Source: an uncultured Burkholderiales bacterium
GTDB taxonomy: Bacteria; Pseudomonadota; Gammaproteobacteria; Burkholderiales; Burkholderiaceae_C
DNA length: 64,000 bases
NCBI GenBank assembly: GCA_903822825.1
Contig: CAIJQQ010000060.1
Span: forward strand, 124,001-188,000
Direction: 5' to 3'
Under the pieces are notes generated by a model, which made no database searches, had not been told where the DNA came from, and saw nothing but the letters and a program-made list of their open reading frames with translations. The position numbers were made by a program, and so were the translations under genes. Below, piece after piece: positions 33,810-44,174 of the stretch; the stretch's first letter is position 1; each line of letters starts with the position of its first letter.

Positions 33810-35327
33810 TCACAGCTGGCTGTAATGCTCGACCAGCTCGCGCTTGAGCACTTTGCCGCTCAGGGTCATGGGCATCTCGGCCACCAGCGTCACCATCGAA
33901 GGCCGTTTGTAGGGCGACAGGTGTTCATGGGCATGGGCCTTGAGGGCGTCCAGGTCGATTTGCGCACCGGGCTTGGGCTCGATGAAGGCCAGGATGTCTT
34001 CGTTGCCGTCGGCCGTTTTGCGCCCAGCCACCGCCGCACGCTGCACACCGGGCCAGGCCAGAAAAACGGCTTCGACCTCGCCGGGGTACACATTGAAACC
34101 GGAGCGGATGATCATTTCCTTGAGACGCCCCACCACCTGCAACGCGCCGTCGGCGTCTTGTCGGCCCAGGTCGCCGCTGGCGTACCAGCCGCCGGGCTTG
34201 AGGACCTGTGCAGTGATCTCAGGGTCGCGGAAGTAACCGGGCATCAAGCCCACACCGCGCATCCAGATTTCGCCGGTTTCGCCAGCCGGCAAGTCTTGCC
34301 CTTGGGGCCCGATGATGCGCAGCTCGGCCCCTTCGACCAAATAACCGGCGCTGGTGTCATCGCGCCACTCGCCCCGGCGGCACAGGGTCAATGCGCCTGC
34401 GTATTCCGACAGACCGTAACCATGGTGCAAGGGCTGCTTGAAGCGCGCCTCGATGGCTTGTTTGACACTCAGGTCCAGCGGCGCAGCGCCGGTGTACATG
34501 TAACGCAAGTCGGGCGCTGCGGGGTGATCAATGCCCTGGGCATCGAGCCAAGCGAGCAGCCGGGTGAACATGGCGGGCGGGCCTTGCAACTGCGTCATGC
34601 CTTCATGGGCCAGCGCATCAAAAACATCGGCCGCGTCAAATTGGCTGCGCATGAGCAGGCCAGCCCCAGCGTGCAGCGAGGCCATGAGCACGGTGCCCAG
34701 ACCGAAGATGTGCGTCATCGGCAAGTAGGCATACGAACGGTCTGCAGGCACCAATTGGCGCGACTGCGCCGACACCTTGCCGAACTGCAACAAGCCCACG
34801 TGCGTGAGCATCACGCCCTTGGGCTGGCCGGTGGTGCCCGAGGTGAAGATGATGGCGGCCACGCGCTCGGCCAGGTCGCCCGTTTGCGCCGTGGCTTGCG
34901 CATCCGCCAGCGTGCGTTGCAAAGCAGGCAGCACGCTGGCACGGGTGTTGTACTGCGCGGCATGCTGGCGCGCAGCGGGTGACACGCCCACCGTGAAATA
35001 CAACACACGGGCATCGGCCTTGGCGGCAAAGCCTGCCAGCTCAGACGCCGTCATGCGCGCATTGACCCCGCAAGCCCAAGCCCCCACACGGCTGCAAGCC
35101 AGCACCAGCGCCACATGCTCGGGGCAGTTTTCTGCGGCCACCAGCACGCGGTCGCCCACACGCACACCGGTTTCGCGCAACTCGGCTTCAAGTGCGTCCA
35201 CTTGCTGCGCCAACTCTTGCATGGTCATCACCCTGTCTGGCATGAAGAGAAAGGGGTGGTTCGGCGCCTGCTGGACGCGCTCGTCAAACAGCTGATGGAT
35301 TCGGGTGTGTGGGGACGTGTGAAACAT
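33810..35327 (-). CDS. Acyl-CoA ligase (AMP-binding, class I)
   Basis: A 505-residue adenylate-forming enzyme activating a carboxylic acid with ATP and CoA. Motifs are IIFTSGTTGQPKGVMLTH (A3 phosphate loop), YGLSEYAG (A5), and WYASGDLGRQDADGAL. GRLKEMIIRSGFNVYPGEVE follows (A8), then a catalytic lysine near GKVLKREL at the end. It starts 3 bases after the stop of the Bug receptor gene, so the receptor and ligase may be one unit for import and activation. The acid is not predictable. Confidence 0.92.
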   Translation of the reverse strand: MFHTSPHTRIHQLFDERVQQAPNHPFLFMPDRVMTMQELAQQVDALEAELRETGVRVGDRVLVAAENCPEHVALVLACSRVGAWACGVNARMTASELAGFAAKADARVLYFTVGVSPAARQHAAQYNTRASVLPALQRTLADAQATAQTGDLAERVAAIIFTSGTTGQPKGVMLTHVGLLQFGKVSAQSRQLVPADRSYAYLPMTHIFGLGTVLMASLHAGAGLLMRSQFDAADVFDALAHEGMTQLQGPPAMFTRLLAWLDAQGIDHPAAPDLRYMYTGAAPLDLSVKQAIEARFKQPLHHGYGLSEYAGALTLCRRGEWRDDTSAGYLVEGAELRIIGPQGQDLPAGETGEIWMRGVGLMPGYFRDPEITAQVLKPGGWYASGDLGRQDADGALQVVGRLKEMIIRSGFNVYPGEVEAVFLAWPGVQRAAVAGRKTADGNEDILAFIEPKPGAQIDLDALKAHAHEHLSPYKRPSMVTLVAEMPMTLSGKVLKRELVEHYSQL

Positions 35328-35330
35328 GTT

Positions 35331-36320
35331 TTATTCGAACGCCATGCCCTTGGTCACTTCGGCCCACAGCGCGTGCTCGCGGCGCATGCGCTCGGCCAAA
35401 TCTGCAGGTTTGGCGTTCCAGATGACATAGCCTTGGTCGATCCAGCGCTTGCGCAAGTCGGCGTCTTGCAAAGTGCGGCCCGTGGCAGCGGCGATGCGTT
35501 GGCTCGCCTCAGCACTCATGCCCAACGGGCCGTACAGGCCATACCAACCGCCGATGTCGTAGTCGCGGATGCCCAGCTCGGACATGCTCGGCAACTGGGG
35601 CAACGCCGGGTTGCGTTCTTTGGACGTCACCGCCAGCGGGCGCACCTTGCCGCCGTCGATGTAGGACTTCGCACCGCCAACGATGTCAAACATCATCTGG
35701 ATCTGCCCACCCATCACATCGGTCATGGCCGGGGCGTTGCCTTTGTAGGGCACATGGGTCATGGTGATGCCCGCACGGCGCGCGAACAGCTCGCCGCTCA
35801 GGTGGTTGGACGCGCCCATGCCCGCCGAGCCATAGGCCAGCTGACCGGGGTTGGCCTTGGCATGCGCCACCAGCTCGGACAGGGTCTTGAAGGGTTGGTT
35901 TTGGTTGATCACAAGCACATTGGCGTAACTCAAAATGGGCGCCAGCGGCGTCAGGTCCTTGAGCGGATCAAAAGCCATGGCTTTGAGCACATGCGGGCTG
36001 ATGGTCATGGTGGGGCTGGCCGCGAAATAAATCTCCTGGCCATTAGGAGCAGCTTTGACCACGCTGTTGCCCGCGACCGCACCGCCTGCGCCCAAGCGGT
36101 TTTCCACAATCACTGGCTGGCCCAGCTCACGGCTGAACACGGGGGCGAACACGCGCGCGGCCGAGTCCACCGGGCCGCCTGCGGCGTAACCCACGATGAG
36201 TTTGACGGTGGGGCCTGTGCTCTGGCTCTGAGCCCAAGCAGCACCGCCCAGTCCAGTCATGGCTGCGCACAATGCACTCACCAGACCCCGGCGGGCAAGA
36301 AGATGTTTCAAAGGGCTCAT
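35331..36320 (-). CDS. Bug family periplasmic solute receptor
   Basis: A 329-residue TctC-like receptor with a signal peptide ending at GGAAWAQ. Motifs are VKLIVGYAAGGPVDSAARVF and IVENRLGAGGAVAGNSV. It lies directly upstream of an acyl-CoA ligase, which suggests that the ligand is a carboxylic acid later activated to its CoA ester. An unusual 23-codon frame precedes it at 36355-36426. Confidence 0.9.
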   Translation of the reverse strand: MSPLKHLLARRGLVSALCAAMTGLGGAAWAQSQSTGPTVKLIVGYAAGGPVDSAARVFAPVFSRELGQPVIVENRLGAGGAVAGNSVVKAAPNGQEIYFAASPTMTISPHVLKAMAFDPLKDLTPLAPILSYANVLVINQNQPFKTLSELVAHAKANPGQLAYGSAGMGASNHLSGELFARRAGITMTHVPYKGNAPAMTDVMGGQIQMMFDIVGGAKSYIDGGKVRPLAVTSKERNPALPQLPSMSELGIRDYDIGGWYGLYGPLGMSAEASQRIAAATGRTLQDADLRKRWIDQGYVIWNAKPADLAERMRREHALWAEVTKGMAFE

Positions 36321-36354
36321 GGGGTGTCTCCTGTTGTGGTTGGAATCATGTTCT

Positions 36355-36426
36355 TCAGCGGCTCAAGCCCAGCAACTTGGCAAACGCCACTTTGTCGTAC
36401 AAGGTGGAAGTGTCGATCTCGCTCAT
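36355..36426 (-). CDS. Possible 23-residue small protein
   Basis: A short frame encoding 23 residues that starts MSEIDTSTLYDKVAFAK and ends in LLGLSR. It has a good Shine-Dalgarno, AGGAAGA on the minus strand 4 to 5 bases before its ATG, overlapping the stop codon of the nitronate monooxygenase gene, so translation could be coupled. The sequence fits no family I know. It may be a small protein, a leader peptide of the Bug gene (35 bases further on), or the remnant of a longer gene. Confidence 0.4.
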   Translation of the reverse strand: MSEIDTSTLYDKVAFAKLLGLSR

Positions 36427-36436
36427 CCGGTCTTCC

Positions 36437-38390
<1,954 letters not shown>

Positions 38391-38435
38391 GTCTTGTCTC
38401 CTTGGTTTGTTGTCGTGAACGCGTGCTTTCAATGT

Positions 38436-39602
38436 TCAGCCGCGCGCCTCGCGCACCATGTTGCGGCCAATGATGATTTGTTGTATCTGGGTCGTACCCT
38501 CATACAAGCGGAACAAACGCACATCGCGGTAAAAGCGCTCGATGCCGTACTCCGACAGATAACCCGCGCCGCCCAAAATTTGCACCGCACGGTCGGCCAC
38601 GCGGCCGCACATCTCGGACGCGAACATCTTGCAGCACGAGGCCTCGGTGGACACGCTGCGGCCTTCGTCGCGTTTGCGGGCTGCATCGATCACCATGCAC
38701 TCGGCCGCGTACAACTCGGCCTTGCTGTCGGCCAGCATGGCCTGCACCAGCTGGAACTCGGCGATCGGCTGACCGAACTGTTTGCGGTCAATGGCGTAAC
38801 GCAGCGCGTCGTCCAGGATGCGCTGGGCCACGCCCACGCACACAGCGGCCAGGTGGATGCGGCCTTTTTCGAGCACCTTCATCGCGGTCTTGAAGCCCTG
38901 GCCCTCTTTGTCTCCGATCAGGTTGGCGGCAGGCACGCGCACGTTGTCAAACATCACGTCGCAAGTGTGTGCGCCTTTTTGGCCCATCTTCTTGTCGTTT
39001 TTGCCCAGGCTGATGCCGGGCGATTGGGCGTCGACGATGAAGGCCGACACACCGCCCGCGCCCTTGTCGGCCGGGTTGGTGCGCGCCATGAGCGTGAAGA
39101 TTTTGGAGTGTGGCGCGTTGGTGATGTAGCGCTTGGTGCCGTTGACGATGTAATGATCTCCCTCGCTGTCCGTGCCTCGGATGGCCGTGGTGCGCAGCGA
39201 GGCCGCGTCCGAACCCGCGTCGGGTTCGGTCAAAGCAAACGAAGCTGACAACTCGCCCGTGGCCAGCTTAGGCAGGTAATAGGCTTTTTGCGCTTCGGTG
39301 CCGTCCATCAGGATGCCTTGCGAGCCGATGCCCACCGTGGTGCCGATCACCGAGCGGAAAGCGGGAGAGGTCTTGCACAGCTCGAACAAAAGGCGCGATT
39401 CTTCTTCCATGGTCAGCTCCAAGCCGCCATAGGACTCGGGGATGGTCAGGCCAAACAGGCCCATCTCGCGCATCTCTTGCACGATGGCTGGCGGGATCTC
39501 GTCGGTGTCTGCGACTTCGTTCTCGGCAGGCACCAGCCGCTCGCGCACAAAACGGCGCACGGTGTCAAGCAAGGCTTCAAAGGTTTCTGGGTCTCGGATC
39601 AT
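38436..39602 (-). CDS. Acyl-CoA dehydrogenase (SCAD/BCAD type)
   Basis: A 388-residue acyl-CoA dehydrogenase with a full set of canonical motifs: FALTEPDAGSDAASLRTTAI, YIVNGTKRYITNA, ILGGAGYLSEYGIERFYRDV, and LYEGTTQIQQIIIGRNMV, whose glutamate is the catalytic base. It begins 18 bases after the DUF35-thiolase fusion, so the two may share an mRNA. Short or branched acyl-CoAs are its likely substrates. Confidence 0.92.
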   Translation of the reverse strand: MIRDPETFEALLDTVRRFVRERLVPAENEVADTDEIPPAIVQEMREMGLFGLTIPESYGGLELTMEEESRLLFELCKTSPAFRSVIGTTVGIGSQGILMDGTEAQKAYYLPKLATGELSASFALTEPDAGSDAASLRTTAIRGTDSEGDHYIVNGTKRYITNAPHSKIFTLMARTNPADKGAGGVSAFIVDAQSPGISLGKNDKKMGQKGAHTCDVMFDNVRVPAANLIGDKEGQGFKTAMKVLEKGRIHLAAVCVGVAQRILDDALRYAIDRKQFGQPIAEFQLVQAMLADSKAELYAAECMVIDAARKRDEGRSVSTEASCCKMFASEMCGRVADRAVQILGGAGYLSEYGIERFYRDVRLFRLYEGTTQIQQIIIGRNMVREARG

Positions 39603-39620
39603 GGTGAATTCAGGAAGTTT

Positions 39621-41234
39621 TTACAAAGTTTCAAAAGTGCCGAGGATGGCCGTGGACTGGCTCGACAGCGTGCCGCCGTTGCCGTGGGCCAGCGCAGTCT
39701 GCACGCCGGGCACTTGGCGATCGCCGCCTTCGCCGCGCAGCTGACGCACGGCCTCGATCACGGTGAAGATGCCGTACATGCCCGGGTGCGTGCACGACAG
39801 ACCGCCGCCGTTGGTGTTGACCGCCAAGCGGCCACCGGGTGCGATCGCACCACCTTCGACAAATGCGCCGCCTTCGCCTTTTTTGCAAAAGCCCAGGTCT
39901 TCCAGAAACAGCAAGGTGTTGATGGTGAAAGCGTCATAGAGCTGCACCACGCCCATGTCACTCGGCTTCATGCCGGCCATGGCAAAAGCTTCGCGGCCGG
40001 ACTGGCTGGCCGATGTGACGGTGAGGTCGTGCATGGCCGAAATCTGGCGGTTCCAGTTGGCGGTGGCGTTGCCCAGCACGTACACCGGTTTTTTGGGCAG
40101 GTCGCGTGCACGGTCGGCGCGCACCAGCACGAAGGCGCCGCCGCCGTCGGTGACCAGGCAGCAGTCGCGCACAGACAAGGGGTCAGACACCATGCGGGCC
40201 TTGAGCACCTCGTCAATCGACAGCGCGTCGCGCATGAAGGCTTCGGGGTTGAGCTGCGCCCAGGCGCGGGCAGCCACGGCCACTTCGGCCAGCTGGCGGC
40301 GGGTGGTGCCGTACTCGTGCATGTGCCGGCGCGTGGCCAGCGCATAGGCACTCAGCGGCTGCATCGGGGCGTAGGGGGTTTCGTAGGGCTGCGGGTCCAT
40401 CACGCGGCGGGCCTGAGCGATCTCGGCGCGGCCAAAGGTGGACGTGCGCTGCGTGCTGCCGTAGCACACCAGCACGGCGTTGCACTGGCCTGACTGCAAA
40501 GCCATCATCGCAGGCAGGAGGTGCGCCACAAAGCTGGAGCCGCCGAGCATGGTGCCGTTGATGTAGCGGGGGTTGATGCCCAAATACTCGGTCACCGGCA
40601 TGGGCCACATGGTGGACAGCACACTGGCGGTACACAGGCCGTCGATGTCGCTCATCTTCAAACCGGCATCGGCCACGGCGGCGTGCGCGGCGCGGGCCAG
40701 CACTTCCATCTCGGTAAAACCCGGGGCCTCGCCACAACCGAAGGTGGCCACACCCGCGATGGCGGCGCTGCCGCGCAAAGCCTTGAGACCGGTGGACGAA
40801 TGCACCGCTGCCGATGCGGCCGGGCCACGGGGCACGGGCTTGGCAGAAGTGGCGGCGGTGCTGGCCGGGTCAAACACCACCAAGCCTTGCCCATTATCAA
40901 CGGCCACGCGGGCCTGCACCCGCTGGCCCACCTGCACGGCGTCGACGGGGTCTATTTCAACCCGGCTCATCAAGCGCACGCCTTCGTCCAGGTCGATCAG
41001 GCAGACGTTGTAGTCACCGCCCGCGTCGAGCTTGCGGCGCACGGTGGTGACGGAATACACGGTGCCCAAGCCCGCAGGGGCCACCAGCGCGAGATGGCTG
41101 CTGCCGCAGTGCGGGCAGACCTCACGCGGAAAGTAAATGTGTTGACTGCAATCACCGCATTGCTGAATCAGAAATCGGCCTTCGGCCAGGGCCGCCTGAT
41201 GTTGGGCTTGCACGCCTTGTGGGTTGTCGCTCAT
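39621..41234 (-). CDS. Fused DUF35 (Zn-ribbon/OB-fold) - thiolase-like lipid-transfer protein
   Basis: A 537-residue fusion. Residues 1 to about 130 are a DUF35 module with rubredoxin-type zinc ribbon (Cys26, Cys29, Cys40, Cys43) and an OB-fold, LGTVYSVTTVRRKL. After a Ser/Ala/Pro linker comes a thiolase-fold domain (residues 150-537: IAGVATFGCGEAPGFTEME, HPGMYGIFTVIEAVRQLRG). The nucleophilic Cys of thiolases is absent: the equivalent region reads GTMLGGSSF. DUF35 proteins partner the aldolase Ltp2 in steroid side-chain cleavage as separate chains, so a retro-aldolase role is a reasonable inference. It overlaps no gene but lies within 10-20 bases of both neighbours. Confidence 0.85.
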   Translation of the reverse strand: MSDNPQGVQAQHQAALAEGRFLIQQCGDCSQHIYFPREVCPHCGSSHLALVAPAGLGTVYSVTTVRRKLDAGGDYNVCLIDLDEGVRLMSRVEIDPVDAVQVGQRVQARVAVDNGQGLVVFDPASTAATSAKPVPRGPAASAAVHSSTGLKALRGSAAIAGVATFGCGEAPGFTEMEVLARAAHAAVADAGLKMSDIDGLCTASVLSTMWPMPVTEYLGINPRYINGTMLGGSSFVAHLLPAMMALQSGQCNAVLVCYGSTQRTSTFGRAEIAQARRVMDPQPYETPYAPMQPLSAYALATRRHMHEYGTTRRQLAEVAVAARAWAQLNPEAFMRDALSIDEVLKARMVSDPLSVRDCCLVTDGGGAFVLVRADRARDLPKKPVYVLGNATANWNRQISAMHDLTVTSASQSGREAFAMAGMKPSDMGVVQLYDAFTINTLLFLEDLGFCKKGEGGAFVEGGAIAPGGRLAVNTNGGGLSCTHPGMYGIFTVIEAVRQLRGEGGDRQVPGVQTALAHGNGGTLSSQSTAILGTFETL

Positions 41235-41243
41235 CGTGGCTCC

Positions 41244-42164
41244 TTAAATGGGGTCCCAGCTGAACACATCGCCCGAGCGGTCCAGGTCAAAGAAGCTGGA
41301 CTGGAGGGCGGGCATGGCTTGGTCCAAAACCGATTGCGGTGTCCAGCCCTCGCTGCGGTGCACTGAGCGGATGGGGCGCGGCTGGCTCATCAAAAAGATT
41401 TCGTTGTTGCGCACGGCAAAGACCTGGCCGTTCACATGGGCCGAGGCGTCGCTGGCCAGGGCCACGGCCATGGGCGCGATCTTGGCGGGCGTCATTTGCT
41501 TGATGCGCTCGACGCGGGCTTGCTCTTCGGGCGTCTCGGTCGGGATCGAGCCGATCATGCGGCTCCAGGCAAAGGGCGAGATGCAGTTGGAGCGCACCTT
41601 GAACTTTTGCATGTCGAGCGCAATCGACTTGGACAGCGCGGTCACGCCCAGCTTGGCCGCCGAGTAGTTGGCCTGACCGAAGTTGCCCACCAGCCCCGAG
41701 GTCGAGGTCATGTGGATGTAGTTGCCGCTTTCCTGCTCCTTGAAGTGCGGCGCAGCGGCGCGGCTGACGTAAAACGCGCCATACAAATGCACCTTGAGCA
41801 CGGCGTCCCACTCGTCCATGCTCATCTTGTGGAAGAAGCGGTCGCGCAAGATGCCTGCGTTGTTGACCACCACGTCGATGCGGCCAAAGCTGTCGATGGC
41901 CGTTTGGACGATGCGGGCCGCGCCTGCAGCGTCAGACACGCTGTCGGTGTTGGCAGCGGCCTGACCACCCATGGCTTTGATCTCGTCCACCACTTTATGC
42001 GCCGGACCTGCGTCTTGTCCTTCGCCCGAGACGGACGCGCCAATGTCGTTGACCACCACCTTGGCGCCTTCGCGCGCCATGGCCAAGGCGATGTCGCGGC
42101 CAATGCCGCCGCCTGCGCCGGTGACCACGACAACTTTGTTTTCAACCAATCGGGCTTTGCTCAT
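41244..42164 (-). CDS. SDR family oxidoreductase (17beta-HSD4-like 3-hydroxyacyl-CoA dehydrogenase)
   Basis: A 306-residue short-chain dehydrogenase. NAD motif VVTGAGGGIGRDIALAMA, then NNAGILRDRFFHKM, catalytic TSTSG and YSAAK. The substrate of the 17beta-HSD4 D-bifunctional protein dehydrogenase domain shares NNAGILRD and the extended C-terminal part, here ending in SSFFDLDRSGDVFSWDPI. It probably oxidises a 3-hydroxyacyl-CoA. Adjacent DUF35-thiolase begins 9 bases further on; the two look co-transcribed. Confidence 0.88.
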   Translation of the reverse strand: MSKARLVENKVVVVTGAGGGIGRDIALAMAREGAKVVVNDIGASVSGEGQDAGPAHKVVDEIKAMGGQAAANTDSVSDAAGAARIVQTAIDSFGRIDVVVNNAGILRDRFFHKMSMDEWDAVLKVHLYGAFYVSRAAAPHFKEQESGNYIHMTSTSGLVGNFGQANYSAAKLGVTALSKSIALDMQKFKVRSNCISPFAWSRMIGSIPTETPEEQARVERIKQMTPAKIAPMAVALASDASAHVNGQVFAVRNNEIFLMSQPRPIRSVHRSEGWTPQSVLDQAMPALQSSFFDLDRSGDVFSWDPI

Positions 42165-42335
42165 TTTTTCTCCTGTGGGTGCCGGGGTGCGGGCCGCTCA
42201 GGGTCTGCGCACCCCATGGGGGTTGATGTATCTTGATGTGTTCAGTGATTCTGAACAATCTTCGAATGCTGAAGCGGGGGTTTTGGATTGCCGAACTCAG
42301 GGATTGCCCTTGGTTTCGGCACTGCTTTTTTGCAC

Positions 42336-42443
42336 AATCCCCGCCCTCGGGGCGATGCAGCCTGTTGTGGGAGCCCCGCCCTCGGGGCGATGGTGGTGGT
42401 CTGCGGGCGCTGCATCGCGGCGGGAGCGCCGCTCCCACAACAG
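42336..42443 (+). repeat. REP-like element e with extra half unit
   Basis: The main part has outer 13-base arms CTGTTGTGGGAGC (42362-42374) and GCTCCCACAACAG (42431-42443), a perfect match. The two inner hairpins CCCCG/CGGGG and GCGGCG/CGCCGC are present. It is preceded by a stray half unit, CCCCGCCCTCGGGGCGATGC, at about 42339-42358. Confidence 0.8.
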
Positions 42444-42449
42444 AACACC

Positions 42450-43265
42450 TCAGTCCTTGAGCGCGGGCCAGGCAAACAGCGGTGCCTGTTTGTCCAGGAA
42501 CCGGGCCACGGCTTCGCGGTGCTCAGCGGTGCCTGCGGCCAATGACTGGGCTTGCGCTTCTGAGCTCAGCATGTCTTGCAAGCCGCCGCCCAAGGCGTTG
42601 TTGAGGCTGCGCTTGATGAGCGCCACGGCGGCGGGAGAAGCGCCCACAAAGCTGCGGGCCATGGCTTGGGCACGGGGCAGCAGTTGCCCGGGCTCGTGCA
42701 ACTCCATCACGATGCCCAGTCGCAAGGCCTCGTGGGCGTCGATGTCGCGGGCCGAGAGCATGATTTCTTTGGCACGCTGCACACCCACCACGCGGGGCAG
42801 GGTGTAGAGCGCGCCCACATCGGGCACCAGACCGACCTTGAGGAAGGACATGTTGAACCAGGTGCGCGGCGTGGCCAGCACAAAGTCGGCCGACAAGGCC
42901 AGACTAAAACCCGCTCCGGCGGCCGCACCGTCGACCGCCGCGATCACCGGGCGGTCGAGCGTCAGCAGCACTTGCACCCACTCGTGCAGCGTCTCCATGC
43001 GGCCCAACCAGCCACCGTTGTCGAGCTTGGCCGCCGCGATGTTTTTCAGGTCACCGCCCGAGCAAAAATGCCCGCCCGCGCCCGTCAGCACCACGGCGCG
43101 GATGGTGCGGTCGTGTTGGATGTGTTGCAAGGCCACCGCCAACTCGTCGCGCATGGCGGGTTCGAGCGCGTTGCGTTTGCTGGGGCTGTCAAAGGTGATG
43201 GTGGCGACCTGGTCGGTCACATCGAACTGCAGCAAAGAGGGGGAGCTTTTGGAGGAGATGATCAT
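42450..43265 (-). CDS. Enoyl-CoA hydratase/isomerase family protein
   Basis: A 271-residue crotonase-fold enzyme. Oxyanion segments are GGHFCSGGDLKNI and DGAAAGAGFSLALSADFV, followed by the FLKVGLVPDVGALYTLPR region. The glutamate usual at the first position is here replaced, so isomerase rather than hydratase activity is possible. It overlaps the preceding SDR by 4 bases (ATGA), so the two are coupled. Confidence 0.88.
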   Translation of the reverse strand: MIISSKSSPSLLQFDVTDQVATITFDSPSKRNALEPAMRDELAVALQHIQHDRTIRAVVLTGAGGHFCSGGDLKNIAAAKLDNGGWLGRMETLHEWVQVLLTLDRPVIAAVDGAAAGAGFSLALSADFVLATPRTWFNMSFLKVGLVPDVGALYTLPRVVGVQRAKEIMLSARDIDAHEALRLGIVMELHEPGQLLPRAQAMARSFVGASPAAVALIKRSLNNALGGGLQDMLSSEAQAQSLAAGTAEHREAVARFLDKQAPLFAWPALKD

Positions 43266-44053
43266 GAGAGGCTTCCTGAGTAATCGCGGCCACCGGCCAG
43301 GGAACTGCCACCGTCCACCGCCATGATGGCGCCGGTGACGAATGCGGCGTGCGAGGACGCCAAAAACAGCGCCATGTCGGCGATCTCTTCCACCCGCCCC
43401 ATGCGCTGCAGGGGCACGGACTGCGTCATGCGTTGCAGCGCTTCGGGCGTGGGTGCCAAGCGGCGAATGCCTTCGGTGTCAGCGATCGGGCCGGGCACGA
43501 TCGAGTTCACGCGCACGCCTTCAGGCCCCCATTCCATGGCCAGCACCCGCGTGAGCATGTCCACGCCCGCCTTGGCCGCGCACACATGGGCTTGCAGCTT
43601 GGTGGGGTTGAAAGCCTGTGGCGCCGAGATGTTGATCACACAAGCACCCGGTCGGCGCAGGTGCTCGAAGCCCGCACGCAGCACATGGAAGGTGCCGTTC
43701 AGGTCAATGTCGACGACCGTCTTGAAGCCCTTGGCCGACATGCCCAAAGCAGGCGCCAAAAAGTTTCCTGCAGCGCCCGAGATCAGCACGTCAAACGGGC
43801 CAATCGCGTCACGCGCTTGCTGCAGCGCATCGGCAATGCCTGCAGCGTCACGCACATCGGCGCTGTAGCCTTCGATTTGCGTGCCATGTTGGCGCAACTG
43901 GTCCACCGCTTGGGCCACGCGCTCGGCGTTGCGGCTGGCAATCGCCACCCTGGCCCCGGCCTGCGCAAACGCGGTGGCGATGCCCAGGTTGATGCCGCTG
44001 CTGCCACCGGCCACAAACACCGACTGGCCGTTGAAACTCAATGGGATGCGCAT
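43262..44053 (-). CDS. SDR family oxidoreductase, 2,4-dienoyl-CoA reductase 2-like
   Basis: A 263-residue short-chain dehydrogenase with SVFVAGGSSGINLGIATAFA, ISGAAGNFLAPALGMS and NISAPQAF. The usual YxxxK is replaced by HVCAAKAGVDMLTR, and EWGPEGVRVNSIVPGPI follows. These deviations match the peroxisomal 2,4-dienoyl-CoA reductases, which lack the SDR tyrosine. A role in processing double bonds of an unsaturated or branched chain fits with the neighbouring enoyl-CoA hydratase gene, which overlaps by 4 bases. ATG at 44053 with AGGAG upstream is chosen. Confidence 0.85.
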   Translation of the reverse strand: MRIPLSFNGQSVFVAGGSSGINLGIATAFAQAGARVAIASRNAERVAQAVDQLRQHGTQIEGYSADVRDAAGIADALQQARDAIGPFDVLISGAAGNFLAPALGMSAKGFKTVVDIDLNGTFHVLRAGFEHLRRPGACVINISAPQAFNPTKLQAHVCAAKAGVDMLTRVLAMEWGPEGVRVNSIVPGPIADTEGIRRLAPTPEALQRMTQSVPLQRMGRVEEIADMALFLASSHAAFVTGAIMAVDGGSSLAGGRDYSGSLS

Positions 44054-44089
44054 GGGGTCTCCTGCTGGAAAAAGTGGCATGTTTTATCT

Positions 44090-44162
44090 GTAGGAGCGGC
44101 GCCCCCGCCGCGATGGGGCATCCGCCAACCACCACCCATCGCCCCGGGGGCGGGGCTCCTGC
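44090..44162 (-). repeat. REP-like element f
   Basis: Element of the same family in opposite orientation: GTAGGAGCGGCG first, then CGGGGCTCCTGC. Inner hairpins GCGGCG/CGCCGC-type and CCCCG/CGGGG-type are both present. It lies between the acyl-CoA ligase and the SDR, downstream of the ligase. Confidence 0.78.
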
Positions 44163-44174
44163 ATGAATGACGGG

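Noticed and set aside
32061-34982. Several long plus-strand frames over the acyl-CoA block
   Set aside because: All are antisense to genes with clear domain motifs; they result from third-position GC bias.
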